From contig CAYZVH010000088.1 of the NCBI GenBank assembly GCA_964481755.1, forward strand, positions 1-13,029: DNA of 13,029 bases, given 5' to 3'. The notes under the pieces are model-generated. The model was not told the origin of the DNA. It ran no database searches and saw only the letters and a program-made list of their open reading frames with translations. The first letter of the stretch is position 1. Each line of letters opens with the position of its first letter. Positions 1 through 8,309 of this stretch are shown piece after piece. This stretch comes from Phocaeicola_A sp964481755. Lineage in GTDB: Bacteria; Bacteroidota; Bacteroidia; Bacteroidales; Bacteroidaceae. The translations under genes were made by a program, and so were the position numbers.

Positions 1-1607
1 TGATGAAGTATGCCGACCTCTATAACGCTGTGAACCAGGCTTCGGAGCATCTGACCATGTTCGCCCCTACCAACGAGGCGGTGCAAACCTTCTATGCCGA
101 AAAGAAAGTCTCTTCGGTGGAAGAACTCGACCAGTCTTACATACGTCAGCTGGTGCAGTACCACGTGGTGAACGATACAATCACCTTGGAGACCTTCTCC
201 ATGGGCGGTGAACTGCCTGCGAAGACTCTCTCGGATGATGCCTTGGAGGTGACCTTCAACACGGAGGATGCTACAGACGGTGGATTCGATGCCCTGTATA
301 TCAACAATGAAGCCCACGTGAAAGAGTTGGCTATCCGCACCTCCAACGGCTACGTCTACGTGCTCGACGATGTGATGCGCCCAGTCCTTGAAGGCGTTTA
401 TGACAAGATGTACGAGAACAACAAGAACAACATCCTGGCCGAGGCCATGAGGCTGACGGGATGGAGCGATGAGCTGAACACCATCTCCGACGTGGTGGAG
501 AAGGCCGACGGCAGCAAACAAGAGATTCGCCGCAACTACACCATCCTGGGTGTGAGCGATGCCGTGTTCCAACAGAACGGTATCAATTCCTGCGACGACC
601 TCGTGAAGAAGTTGGGAGCCGGCAGTGACTATACCAACCAAGACAATGCCCTCAACCGCTACGTGGCTTACCACATCCTCAATGGACGCTACAAGGTGGC
701 CAACTTCAAGGAGTTCGACTCCGACACCTCCTGCAAGGTATGGAGCACCTCGTGCAAGAACGCAGCCCTGAAGGTGACCAAAGAGGCCGATGGTAACTAC
801 TACTTCAACTACGACGGTGGCAGCGAGATGAGCACCTTCTTCAACGAGGAGGACTGCGACTTCCAAGCTAAGAACGGCTACATCCAGCAGCTGAACGGCA
901 TGTTGCCCATCTGTACCACACTGAAGCCGATAACCGTATATTGGGATTTGGCGGACTACTCGGAAGTGGCCAATTACATCGGTTCCTACGGAGCCGAAGG
1001 TCAGGTGTATCAACAGGAAACCGATGGAACGAGTGAGCTGAACACCGAGATGAAAGATGCCGGCTTGGCATGCTACGAATATAAGGTAGGTGCTCAGGGA
1101 ATGCCGAAGAGTAACTATGGTAACTTGGCTTACCGCACGTTGCGTGCGGGTTCCACCTACGACTATCAGGACAATACCCGTCGCTTCCTCCATGGCGACC
1201 TCATCACCATCTCCGTGGGCTACAAGGGATGGGTGCAGATGAAGTCTCCGGTGCTGATGCCGGGCAAGTATAAAGTGACCCTGCGTTACTTCTACGCCAA
1301 CAGTATGAAGAACTTCCGCTCTTACGGAAGCGGCAGTAACGGTGGACAAATCAATGTGCAGTTCAACGAACTGGAGAGCTTGCCATCCGTGTCTTATCCG
1401 CTCTATTCGAGTCTGCCGAGCGACACGGATGCCTCTGGAAACTACACCACCACGATGGGCTTGTTCGATGCCGTGCTCTACAGCGAAGTGGAGATTACCG
1501 ATATGCAGCAGTATACCATGCGCATCACGATGGACGATCCTGCAGCCAGCATCTCCAAGGATTTCCGTCTGCAGCTCGATTACATTTTGTTTGAACCTCT
1601 AAACTAA
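1..1607 (+). CDS. Fasciclin (FAS1)-repeat protein, 5' partial
   Basis: The frame is open from the left edge and ends at TAA 1605-1607. The first ATG (position 3) is probably internal: no signal peptide follows it, and the protein starts inside a fasciclin domain. Numbering from that ATG, two FAS1 repeats are visible. The first has the H1-like motif FAPTNEAV (20-27) and the H2-like QYHVV (52-56). The second has YTILGVSDAVF (179-189) and YHIL (223-226). From about residue 310 to 534 the protein looks like an all-beta module, with LMPGKYKV at 418-425. FAS1 domains are adhesion modules in bacteria, plants and animals. Here the context suggests a surface glycan-binding or adhesion accessory of the SusC/D system, which is inference. 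The gene ends 7 bp before a second FAS1 gene and is surely co-transcribed with it. The missing N-terminus probably carries a lipoprotein signal. The family call is fairly secure; the ligand is unknown. Confidence 0.8.
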   Translation, partial: MKYADLYNAVNQASEHLTMFAPTNEAVQTFYAEKKVSSVEELDQSYIRQLVQYHVVNDTITLETFSMGGELPAKTLSDDALEVTFNTEDATDGGFDALYINNEAHVKELAIRTSNGYVYVLDDVMRPVLEGVYDKMYENNKNNILAEAMRLTGWSDELNTISDVVEKADGSKQEIRRNYTILGVSDAVFQQNGINSCDDLVKKLGAGSDYTNQDNALNRYVAYHILNGRYKVANFKEFDSDTSCKVWSTSCKNAALKVTKEADGNYYFNYDGGSEMSTFFNEEDCDFQAKNGYIQQLNGMLPICTTLKPITVYWDLADYSEVANYIGSYGAEGQVYQQETDGTSELNTEMKDAGLACYEYKVGAQGMPKSNYGNLAYRTLRAGSTYDYQDNTRRFLHGDLITISVGYKGWVQMKSPVLMPGKYKVTLRYFYANSMKNFRSYGSGSNGGQINVQFNELESLPSVSYPLYSSLPSDTDASGNYTTTMGLFDAVLYSEVEITDMQQYTMRITMDDPAASISKDFRLQLDYILFEPLN

Positions 1608-1614
1608 TCAGATT

Positions 1615-3294
1615 ATGAAAGCATACAAATATATCTTACCCGCTATGATCCTATGGGGAGGAGTGATGGCTTCCTGTACGGACGATTGGGACGATCACTA
1701 CGCCAAGCGCGCTACCGTCATCAATAATACCGAAATGGCTATTGTGGACAGCCCTGCCGAGGACTACCTCAAGTCGCAGTCGACCTACAGCTCGATGTAC
1801 GCCTTGTTCGAGGAGACTGGCGTGATAAAGGAGATGGAAGAGAAAGGTGTATCGTACACTCTCTTCGTGATACCCGACGAGAAGGTGACCAAGTCGTCCA
1901 ACAACACGTTGGATGGCCTTACCGAGGATGAGAAGATTTTCAAGGCCAAGAGCCAGATAACGACAGCTGCCCTGTCACCGAGTGTCATCGAGGACGGTCA
2001 GCGCCTGACGATGTGGAACGGCAAGTACGTGACCATCAACAAAGTGGTATCTGAGGCAACGGGCGAAGAGGAGATCCTCTTCAACGACGAATGCCGTGTA
2101 AACAAGGTGGTGAAGGTGAACAACGGATTCATCTACGAGCTGGACCAGCTCATCGTTACCCCGAAATCACTGATGGAGGTGATAGAAGAGTTGAGCGACG
2201 ACTATTCAATCTTTAAGAACGCCGTGCTCTCGCACAATGTGAACACCTTCGACAAGAGCAACAGCTTGAGCATCGGTGTGGATAAGTCCGGTAACACCGT
2301 CTACGACTCAGTCTTCACGGTGACCAACCCTTACTTCAAAGCTAAAGGTCTGGACCTCTTCTCCGAGAGCACGAAGACAACGGTGTTCATCCCCTCCGAT
2401 GAGCAGATAAACAATGCCTTGAAAGTGGCAAAGGAGAAACTGGCCAAGTGGAAGATTGAGCGTCCGGACTCTTTGCTCGAGAACTGGTGCTTCCAGGCCA
2501 TGTTCTTCAAGAATGTGGAATATGGACCCGAGGATTTCGGTGACGAGAGCAACCCCGACTTTACTTCTGCCTTCAGTAAGCAGTGGCGCACGACGGTCAA
2601 CAAGGTAGACCTCGAAAACCCGATAAAGCTGAGCAACGGCGTGGCCTACTATGTCACCTCACTGAAGCTGCCGACCAAGGATGTGCTGATGTGGCGTTTC
2701 AAAGGCCATTTCAAATGGTACAAGAACATGACTCAAGAGGACAAGGATAAGTACTTTATTTGCACCAATATGACTCCCTATAGCGGTACTACACGTACCG
2801 AGGTGAAGGCATGGACACCGGGTGGTGGATGGCCGTCTATTGACAATACCTACCTTTGGCTTACGATGAGTAGCAAGTCGGGCTACACGAATATTCTGGA
2901 CTTCACCGCCTTCAAGTTCGACTTGCACGATGACAATAGCTACGATGTGGAACCTTATATCGTTCCCCCTGGTGAATATACGTTGCACTTGGGAGCCGGC
3001 AAGATTAATAATATGAAGAACGATTGCAAGATCTACATCAACGATAAGTTTATTGCCGAGATTAAGAGAGCCTCATGGAAGAACTACTCGCACGACCGTA
3101 GCGGTGGTGGTCAGCCAGAGAACTATAACCTGTCCAACACCAAGTATGACAGAGACGGTGGCCAGGTGGCAACATTCACCATCGAAGGCGATGAACCGGT
3201 GGAACTGCACATCCGGTTTGAGGTAAAGATCAATGGAGGGTCTGCCTTCAATCCCGAGCATTGGTGCATCCGCCCGACGGCAAATAACTATTAA
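1615..3294 (+). CDS. Fasciclin-repeat surface lipoprotein upstream of SusC
   Basis: This 559-residue protein starts at an ATG 7 bp after the previous stop. Residues 1-20 form a lipoprotein signal ending in VMAS before Cys21. The following TDDWDDHY is acidic and resembles the export signal that sends Bacteroidetes lipoproteins to the outer face of the outer membrane. Two degenerate FAS1 repeats follow: YTLFVIPDE at 81-89 (domain about 50-182) and TTVFIPSDE at 255-263 (about 185-350). Residues about 350-559 look like a beta-sandwich, with VPPGEYTLHL at 450-459 and many Gly, Asn and aromatic residues, as in carbohydrate-binding modules. The architecture matches the upstream gene, so the two look like diverged paralogues. 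The gene ends 17 bp before susC. A role as a surface glycan-binding or adhesion partner of the SusC/D complex is inferred from position and lipidation; no ligand can be named. The second FAS1 repeat is weak and could be a different fold. Confidence 0.82.
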   Translation: MKAYKYILPAMILWGGVMASCTDDWDDHYAKRATVINNTEMAIVDSPAEDYLKSQSTYSSMYALFEETGVIKEMEEKGVSYTLFVIPDEKVTKSSNNTLDGLTEDEKIFKAKSQITTAALSPSVIEDGQRLTMWNGKYVTINKVVSEATGEEEILFNDECRVNKVVKVNNGFIYELDQLIVTPKSLMEVIEELSDDYSIFKNAVLSHNVNTFDKSNSLSIGVDKSGNTVYDSVFTVTNPYFKAKGLDLFSESTKTTVFIPSDEQINNALKVAKEKLAKWKIERPDSLLENWCFQAMFFKNVEYGPEDFGDESNPDFTSAFSKQWRTTVNKVDLENPIKLSNGVAYYVTSLKLPTKDVLMWRFKGHFKWYKNMTQEDKDKYFICTNMTPYSGTTRTEVKAWTPGGGWPSIDNTYLWLTMSSKSGYTNILDFTAFKFDLHDDNSYDVEPYIVPPGEYTLHLGAGKINNMKNDCKIYINDKFIAEIKRASWKNYSHDRSGGGQPENYNLSNTKYDRDGGQVATFTIEGDEPVELHIRFEVKINGGSAFNPEHWCIRPTANNY

Positions 3295-3311
3295 CCTTTA
3301 TACGGAATCAT

Positions 3312-6300
3312 ATGAAAAAGATATATAGAACGCTCTTGGTTGCGTTGCCCCTGATGGCGGCAACCAGCCTATACGCACAGAACGGCAGCGAGCTGACGGG
3401 TAAGGTCATCACCGTCGCCAATGCCCCGATAGACGGTGCCGTGGTTTATGTGCAGGACAGCCTGAACACAACGACGGAGGCCAATGGTAAGTTCTCCATC
3501 AAACTGAAGAAACATACGGGAACCATCTCGGTGTGGGCTCCGGGCTACCTCACCGTGAAGCAACAACTCAACGGCCGCAAGGATGTGACCATCGTGATGA
3601 TTCGCGACGACCAATATAAGTATAACGAAGAGGTGGTACTGCCGTTCCGTGGTGACAACAACAATGCCATCACCGACTATACCAGTGCCACGAACATTGC
3701 CAAGAAGGACTTTCTGTTGGGTAGTGGCAAGCTAGACCGGGCCCTGACGGGTCAGATAGCCGGTCTGCAGGTGACACGCGGCAGCGGTATGCCAGGCGAA
3801 GGCAGTTACTTCAACCTGCGCGGTATCCGTACACTGACAGGCGACAACGCCCCGCTGATTGTCATCAACGGTGTGCCTTACCTGCCGGATAAGAACGAGT
3901 CTACCGTCATCGGCGGCTTGACACGCGACATCTTCCAAGCCTACAACATCAACGATATCCAGAATATCACTGTGTTGAAAGGTGCCGAGGCCGCTATGTA
4001 CGGATCCATGGGTTCCAACGGCGTAATCTTGATACAGACCGATGGCGCTACCTCCAACGATATGAACACCCGCGTGAGCTACTCTGGTCAGTTCGGCATC
4101 TCGTGGAATAACAAGCGCATCCCTATGCTGTCGGGCAAGGACTATCTGAACTACCTGACCGATGCCGGTATGACCTACTATACCGACATGGATAACTTCT
4201 ACAACAACTTCCCGTTCCTAAAGGATCCCAACAACGCACTCTACCTGAATACCTACAACAACCAGACCGACTGGCAGGACCTTATATACAAAAAAGGTAT
4301 GACTACCGACCACCTTTTCCGCGTCGAGGGTGGTGACGAGATTGCCAAGTACGACCTCTCGCTCGGTTACTCCAAGGAGGACGGACTCTACGAGGAGACT
4401 AGCACCCAGCGTTTCCATACTCAGTTGAACGGTAACATCTTGGTGAGCAAGAAGGTGGACATCTTCGCTACCTTGGGCTTCGCCTACCTCACCGGCACGT
4501 TCCAGGAGCAAGGCATGAACATCAAGACCAACCCCATCCTGGCCGCTTACGCGCAGTCGCCCGTGCTGAGCCCTTACAACAAGGACAAAGACGGCAATGT
4601 GCTGAGTACCTACTCATCGTACAACTTCGGTAAGAGCACCAACTCCTCTTTCGCTGTCAGCAACCCGTTGGCTATTGTTAATACAGTGGACGCCCAGAAC
4701 CGCCAGTACGATTTGACTCTGCGTGGCGGTATCAACTACAAACCATTTGCTGACTTGACCATCACCGGTTTGGTAGGTATGTACTATAACTACGACAACG
4801 AGACCCTGTTCGTTCCCGGTTTGACCGACAAGACCATCGTTCCTACAACGGACAACTATGGTACCGCCAAAAACCGCGTACGGTCGGGCATCAAGGAGAC
4901 AAGCAACGTGTACTTCAACCTGAATGCCCGTTACTCCCATCTCTTCGACCACATTCACCAACTGAATGCCTTGGCAGGAGCACAGGTGATGATGACCAAG
5001 AACGAGCTCGATGTGGGCGACGGACGCAACACCGATAACGACTTCTATCAAACCTTGGGCAACACTCAGGACGATGGCCGTCAGTTTTGGGGATACAACG
5101 AAAAGTGGAACTGGATGAACTACTACGCACATGCCGACTACACCTATAACAACTTGGTCCAGGTAGCAGCCAACGTAGCCCTGGACGCTGCCTCTTCCAC
5201 GGGAACAAGCGCTGACCGCTTCTACCTCTACCCATCCGCAGGCGTCACCTTCATGGGTAAGGGACTGAAGTCGCTGCAGAATGCCGAGTGGCTGAGCAAA
5301 CTCAACGTGCGCGCTGAGTACAGTCTCACTGGTAACACCCGCTTTGCCAGCACCATGGGAATGTTCTATTACCAAGCATCCGCTTTCCAGAACATCTCCG
5401 CCATTACTCGTGTGAATGTGCCGAATACCAACCTGAAGCCGGAGAAGAACTCCTCTATCAACTTAGGATTGGACCTGTCGTTCTTCCGCAACAGACTGAA
5501 CCTCTCGTTTGACTACTACAACAATAGCATCAGCGACATGATCTGTGTGAAACCGACATCTTCCGTTTACGGTTCAGCTCCCTACTATGCCAACATCGGT
5601 AAGATGGAGAACAAAGGTATGGAACTCTCCGTGCAGGCTTCGCTCATCCGTACACGTGACTTCGAGTGGATTGTAGGCGGCAACATCGCGACCTACGACG
5701 ACAAAATCACCTCGTTGGGTGGCGACGACAAGATTGTCAACGACATTTGGGTGACCCAGGTAGGCAAATCGCCCTACCAGTTCTATGGCTACGAGGTAGT
5801 GGGTGTGTTCTCTACCCAGGCTGAGGCAGACGCCGCCAATTTGTTGGCCGACAACGGCAACTACTTCCGTGCAGGCGACATGCACTACGTGGACCAGAAC
5901 GGTGACGGACGCATCGACAGCAACGACAAGGTGGCTCTGGGCAGCGCCTCTCCCGATTTCTTCGGTGGCTTCTACACACAGTTCCAGTACAAAGGCTTTG
6001 CTCTGAGTGCTGAGTTCGGATACTCCAAGGGCAATATGGCCTACAACGCTGTACGTCAGCAAAACGAAGGCATGAACACCATGGGCAACCAGAGTGTGAA
6101 CGTGCTCAACCGCTGGTCTATGGATGGTCAGGTGACCGATGTGCCCCGTGTGCAACACAGCGATCCCTACCGCAGTTGCGCTTTCTCCGAGCGATGGATT
6201 GAGGATGCCTCTTACCTGCGCATGAAGAGTGTGACACTCAGCTACACCTTCAACAAGACGTGGCTCCAGTTCTTCCGCTCCGGTACCATCTACCTGACCG

Positions 6301-6443
6301 GCGAGAACCTTCTCACCGCAACCAAGTACCTGGGTCTCGACCCCGAAATCTCCTATTCGTATAGCGAGACTTCACAGGGTGTCGACTATGCGAAGATGGT
6401 GCAGCCTAAATCCGTAAAATTTGGTGTTAACTTGAAATTCTAA
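3312..6443 (+). CDS. SusC-like TonB-dependent outer-membrane transporter
   Basis: This 1043-residue protein has the usual length of SusC/RagA family transporters, which import oligosaccharides across the outer membrane using TonB energy. A type I signal peptide (1-22, ending LYA before Gln23) leads into a CarboxypepD_reg-like beta domain (about 30-98). There is no STN domain, so it is unlikely to signal through an anti-sigma factor. A possible TonB box, EEVVLPF, lies at 106-112. The plug domain includes NLRGIR (168-173) and a following GVPYLPD stretch. The rest is a beta-barrel rich in aromatic and Asn residues, ending in the terminal-Phe strand KFGVNLKF. A DQNGDGRIDSND loop (861-872) resembles a calcium-binding motif and recurs in SusC proteins. 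The start is supported by the signal peptide. The gene sits 5 bp before susD, as expected for a channel and lid pair that form one complex. Family assignment is secure; the imported glycan is not identifiable. Confidence 0.95.
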   Translation: MKKIYRTLLVALPLMAATSLYAQNGSELTGKVITVANAPIDGAVVYVQDSLNTTTEANGKFSIKLKKHTGTISVWAPGYLTVKQQLNGRKDVTIVMIRDDQYKYNEEVVLPFRGDNNNAITDYTSATNIAKKDFLLGSGKLDRALTGQIAGLQVTRGSGMPGEGSYFNLRGIRTLTGDNAPLIVINGVPYLPDKNESTVIGGLTRDIFQAYNINDIQNITVLKGAEAAMYGSMGSNGVILIQTDGATSNDMNTRVSYSGQFGISWNNKRIPMLSGKDYLNYLTDAGMTYYTDMDNFYNNFPFLKDPNNALYLNTYNNQTDWQDLIYKKGMTTDHLFRVEGGDEIAKYDLSLGYSKEDGLYEETSTQRFHTQLNGNILVSKKVDIFATLGFAYLTGTFQEQGMNIKTNPILAAYAQSPVLSPYNKDKDGNVLSTYSSYNFGKSTNSSFAVSNPLAIVNTVDAQNRQYDLTLRGGINYKPFADLTITGLVGMYYNYDNETLFVPGLTDKTIVPTTDNYGTAKNRVRSGIKETSNVYFNLNARYSHLFDHIHQLNALAGAQVMMTKNELDVGDGRNTDNDFYQTLGNTQDDGRQFWGYNEKWNWMNYYAHADYTYNNLVQVAANVALDAASSTGTSADRFYLYPSAGVTFMGKGLKSLQNAEWLSKLNVRAEYSLTGNTRFASTMGMFYYQASAFQNISAITRVNVPNTNLKPEKNSSINLGLDLSFFRNRLNLSFDYYNNSISDMICVKPTSSVYGSAPYYANIGKMENKGMELSVQASLIRTRDFEWIVGGNIATYDDKITSLGGDDKIVNDIWVTQVGKSPYQFYGYEVVGVFSTQAEADAANLLADNGNYFRAGDMHYVDQNGDGRIDSNDKVALGSASPDFFGGFYTQFQYKGFALSAEFGYSKGNMAYNAVRQQNEGMNTMGNQSVNVLNRWSMDGQVTDVPRVQHSDPYRSCAFSERWIEDASYLRMKSVTLSYTFNKTWLQFFRSGTIYLTGENLLTATKYLGLDPEISYSYSETSQGVDYAKMVQPKSVKFGVNLKF

Positions 6444-6448
6444 CGACA

Positions 6449-8092
6449 ATGAAAATGAATACGATATTGAAAAGCATGCTGTGCGGCCTTGCCTTGATGG
6501 GCTTCAGTGCCTGCTCCGACTTCTTCGAGCCGAACACTGACACCATGCTGCAAGAAGAAGATTACATCAAGGAATCGAGTGAGATGTACTCCGGATTCTT
6601 GGGAGTCATCACGAAGATGCAGGCCGTAGGCGACAAGTCTATCTTCCTGAACGAGGCAAGGGCCGAGCTGATGGCACCTACCAACCTGGATGTGGACATC
6701 TATGCCTTGAGTAACTATCAGTCGAACTTGGGAGGCAACTCCTATGCCGACCCGGCTAAGTACTACGACCTGATTATCTCCTGCAACGATTACTTGCAGA
6801 AGGTGAAGGCGTACAAAGAGTCTCACATCTACACCATCGATATGGACCACTATAGAGGTCTGGTGAGCAGCACCATCCGTGTGAAGGCTTGGGCATACCT
6901 GACTATGGCGAAGATTTACAATGAGGTAGTATGGTTCGACGACCCGATGCACGAGATGAAAAGCTTCAAGGACTATCCCAAGTACGACCTGATGGGTACA
7001 GTGGACAAGTGCGTGGAATACCTGAAAGATGGTTTCGACGGAGTGGACGGAACCTATAACATGTCGTGGACCGAATGGATTGCTTCAGATACATCCCTCT
7101 CTTCGGGTACCTATACGCTCTGGGACCGCATGACTCCCGAGTACTTCGCATTCGCTGCGGAGCTTGCCCTGTGGCAGGGTCGCTGGCAAGATGCCGTAGA
7201 TCTGTTGTTGCCGCCGATGAACGAAGCCTTCGGTTCGGCTTCTACCTACACCAAGTGGATGTGCCAGGCTAACTATCACAATGCCTACTCGAAAGTGTTT
7301 AGAGGCGACAGCCCCTATGGCTCGGCTACCGTTTCAGTAATCTTGTACGAGTATAAGAAGAACCAAACGAACGATACGAAGGAGAAACTCTACTCCAGTC
7401 CGGTAATGCGCCCGACAGAGGCTGCCATCGCTCGATTCGCGGACAAAGAGTTCAACCCGAATGCCTACACGTCGGAGTCATCGACAGATCCGCGCTTCAG
7501 TACCCACTTCAACCAGGACTCATACGGTAACTGGCGTATGTACAAGTGGGGATATGCGGCTGACAACCACATTTTCATCTATCGTAACGTGGAGCTCTAC
7601 TTCATGCTGATAGAGGCCTTCAACCACTTGTCTGACCGTGGTGAGGAACGCTACGTGTTGATGAACGAAGGTGTCACTATGTCCTTCCCCGATGGTGGCA
7701 TCACCTTCCCCGGATTCTCCGACGACTGGACGCGTGTGGGCGGTAAAGTGACCCATGCCTATGCCGACACGGGTATCCGTGGTACTTGGGGCGCATCGGA
7801 CACCAGTACAGGCCTCCTCCCGCGTGATATGAAGAAAACCGATGGTTACGAGCGTCACAACGATATCGAGTTGCTGAGAGAGATGTGCATCGAGATGCCT
7901 TGCGAGGGCAAGACCATGCCGGCCATGATTCGTATGGCATTGCGTTACAACGACCCGACCATCATCTCCGACCTCGTCTGCTCGAAGTACGGACCTGAGG
8001 ACGCTGCTTTAGCAGAACAGATCCGGGCTAAGATAGAGAGTGGCGACTACTTTGTGCACTGGGATTTGAATAGTACCTTCTCTACACATTAG
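6449..8092 (+). CDS. SusD/RagB-family surface glycan-binding lipoprotein
   Basis: This 547-residue protein begins 5 bp after the SusC stop. Residues 1-21 are a lipoprotein signal (MGFSA before Cys22), followed by SDFFEPNTD, a typical SusD start. ATG codons at 6449 and 6455 are both possible starts. SusD proteins are mostly alpha-helical with TPR-like helices that lie over the SusC barrel as a lid and help deliver glycan. A characteristic helix, RVKAWAYLTMAKIYNEVV, is at 144-161 and is followed by WFDDP. The conserved C-terminal helix RNVELYFMLIEAFNHL is at 379-394. The many Trp and Tyr residues fit sugar stacking, but binding residues cannot be assigned by eye. It closes the four-gene operon: a terminator-like hairpin starts 14 bp after the stop. 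Family assignment is secure; specificity is unknown. Confidence 0.94.
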   Translation: MKMNTILKSMLCGLALMGFSACSDFFEPNTDTMLQEEDYIKESSEMYSGFLGVITKMQAVGDKSIFLNEARAELMAPTNLDVDIYALSNYQSNLGGNSYADPAKYYDLIISCNDYLQKVKAYKESHIYTIDMDHYRGLVSSTIRVKAWAYLTMAKIYNEVVWFDDPMHEMKSFKDYPKYDLMGTVDKCVEYLKDGFDGVDGTYNMSWTEWIASDTSLSSGTYTLWDRMTPEYFAFAAELALWQGRWQDAVDLLLPPMNEAFGSASTYTKWMCQANYHNAYSKVFRGDSPYGSATVSVILYEYKKNQTNDTKEKLYSSPVMRPTEAAIARFADKEFNPNAYTSESSTDPRFSTHFNQDSYGNWRMYKWGYAADNHIFIYRNVELYFMLIEAFNHLSDRGEERYVLMNEGVTMSFPDGGITFPGFSDDWTRVGGKVTHAYADTGIRGTWGASDTSTGLLPRDMKKTDGYERHNDIELLREMCIEMPCEGKTMPAMIRMALRYNDPTIISDLVCSKYGPEDAALAEQIRAKIESGDYFVHWDLNSTFSTH

Positions 8093-8106
8093 AATAATTG
8101 GTTTTA

Positions 8107-8142
8107 GTGGGCTGTGCTGGAGTTGCCGGCACAGTCCCCCAC
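8107..8142 (+). terminator. Hairpin after the SusD gene, probable operon terminator
   Basis: GTGGG-CTGTGC-TGG (8107-8120) pairs with CCG-GCACAG and CCCAC (8126-8142). The result is about 14 bp, with one T-G wobble, a 3-nt bulge (TCC) on the 3' side and a 5-nt loop. It starts 14 bp after the SusD stop. The 3' flank (TTAGAGAAG) is not a clear U-tract, so this may be a weak terminator or an mRNA 3'-end stabiliser. Confidence 0.5.
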
Positions 8143-8162
8143 TTAGAGAAGAGACGTTATTC

Positions 8163-8176
8163 TTTCATAAATGAAA
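8163..8176. promoter_or_regulatory. 14-bp palindrome upstream of the GH115 promoter
   Basis: TTTCAT-AA-ATGAAA is a perfect inverted repeat with 6-bp arms. It lies 19 bp upstream of the -33 TTTG box, so its centre is about 60-65 bp before the inferred transcription start. That is a usual place for an activator dimer to bind. No regulator is encoded in the window. AT-rich palindromes this short also occur by chance. Confidence 0.35.
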
Positions 8177-8195
8177 TGATTCACGAGAAGAGTTT

Positions 8196-8227
8196 TTTGA
8201 AGGTTAAACGAGATAGTATTACATTTG
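8196..8227 (+). promoter_or_regulatory. Bacteroides-type sigma-ABfr promoter for the GH115 gene
   Basis: TTTG at 8196-8199 (-33 element) and TACATTTG at 8220-8227 (matching the -7 consensus TAnnTTTG) are 20 bp apart. Sequence and spacing both match the established Bacteroides primary-sigma promoter. Transcription would start near 8232-8236, giving a leader of about 75 nt before the ATG at 8310. It follows the terminator-like hairpin, so the hydrolase genes appear to have their own transcription start. Confidence 0.75.
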
Positions 8228-8241
8228 TACATGTTTAGGAC

Positions 8242-8282
8242 AGCCATTCCCATCCTTTCTTTCGATAGGTACGGGGATGGCT
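8242..8282 (+). promoter_or_regulatory. Hairpin in the GH115 5' leader
   Basis: AGCCATTCCC (8242-8251) pairs with GGGGATGGCT (8273-8282) over 10 bp with a single T-G wobble and a 21-nt loop. It would begin about 6-10 nt into the transcript predicted from the promoter and ends 27 nt before the start codon. No U-tract follows, so it is more likely a 5' stability or translation-control element than a terminator. Confidence 0.45.
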
Positions 8283-8309
8283 TTCTGCTATCCAAAGTAA
8301 GAAAATAAG

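Noticed and set aside
3312..3650. STN domain for ECF sigma/anti-sigma signalling in the SusC protein
   Set aside because: The signal peptide leads straight into a CarboxypepD-like domain; there is no extra N-terminal segment of the right length.
4614..5375. 253-residue minus-strand frame inside susC
   Set aside because: Antisense shadow: Val/His-rich composition typical of reverse-read beta-barrel codons, no domain, and fully inside a confident gene.
5574..6158. 194-residue minus-strand frame inside susC
   Set aside because: Low-complexity Val/His/Leu antisense shadow of the conserved SusC barrel.
8101..8309. CRISPR array or phage attachment site
   Set aside because: There are no regularly spaced direct repeats and no integrase or Cas gene nearby.
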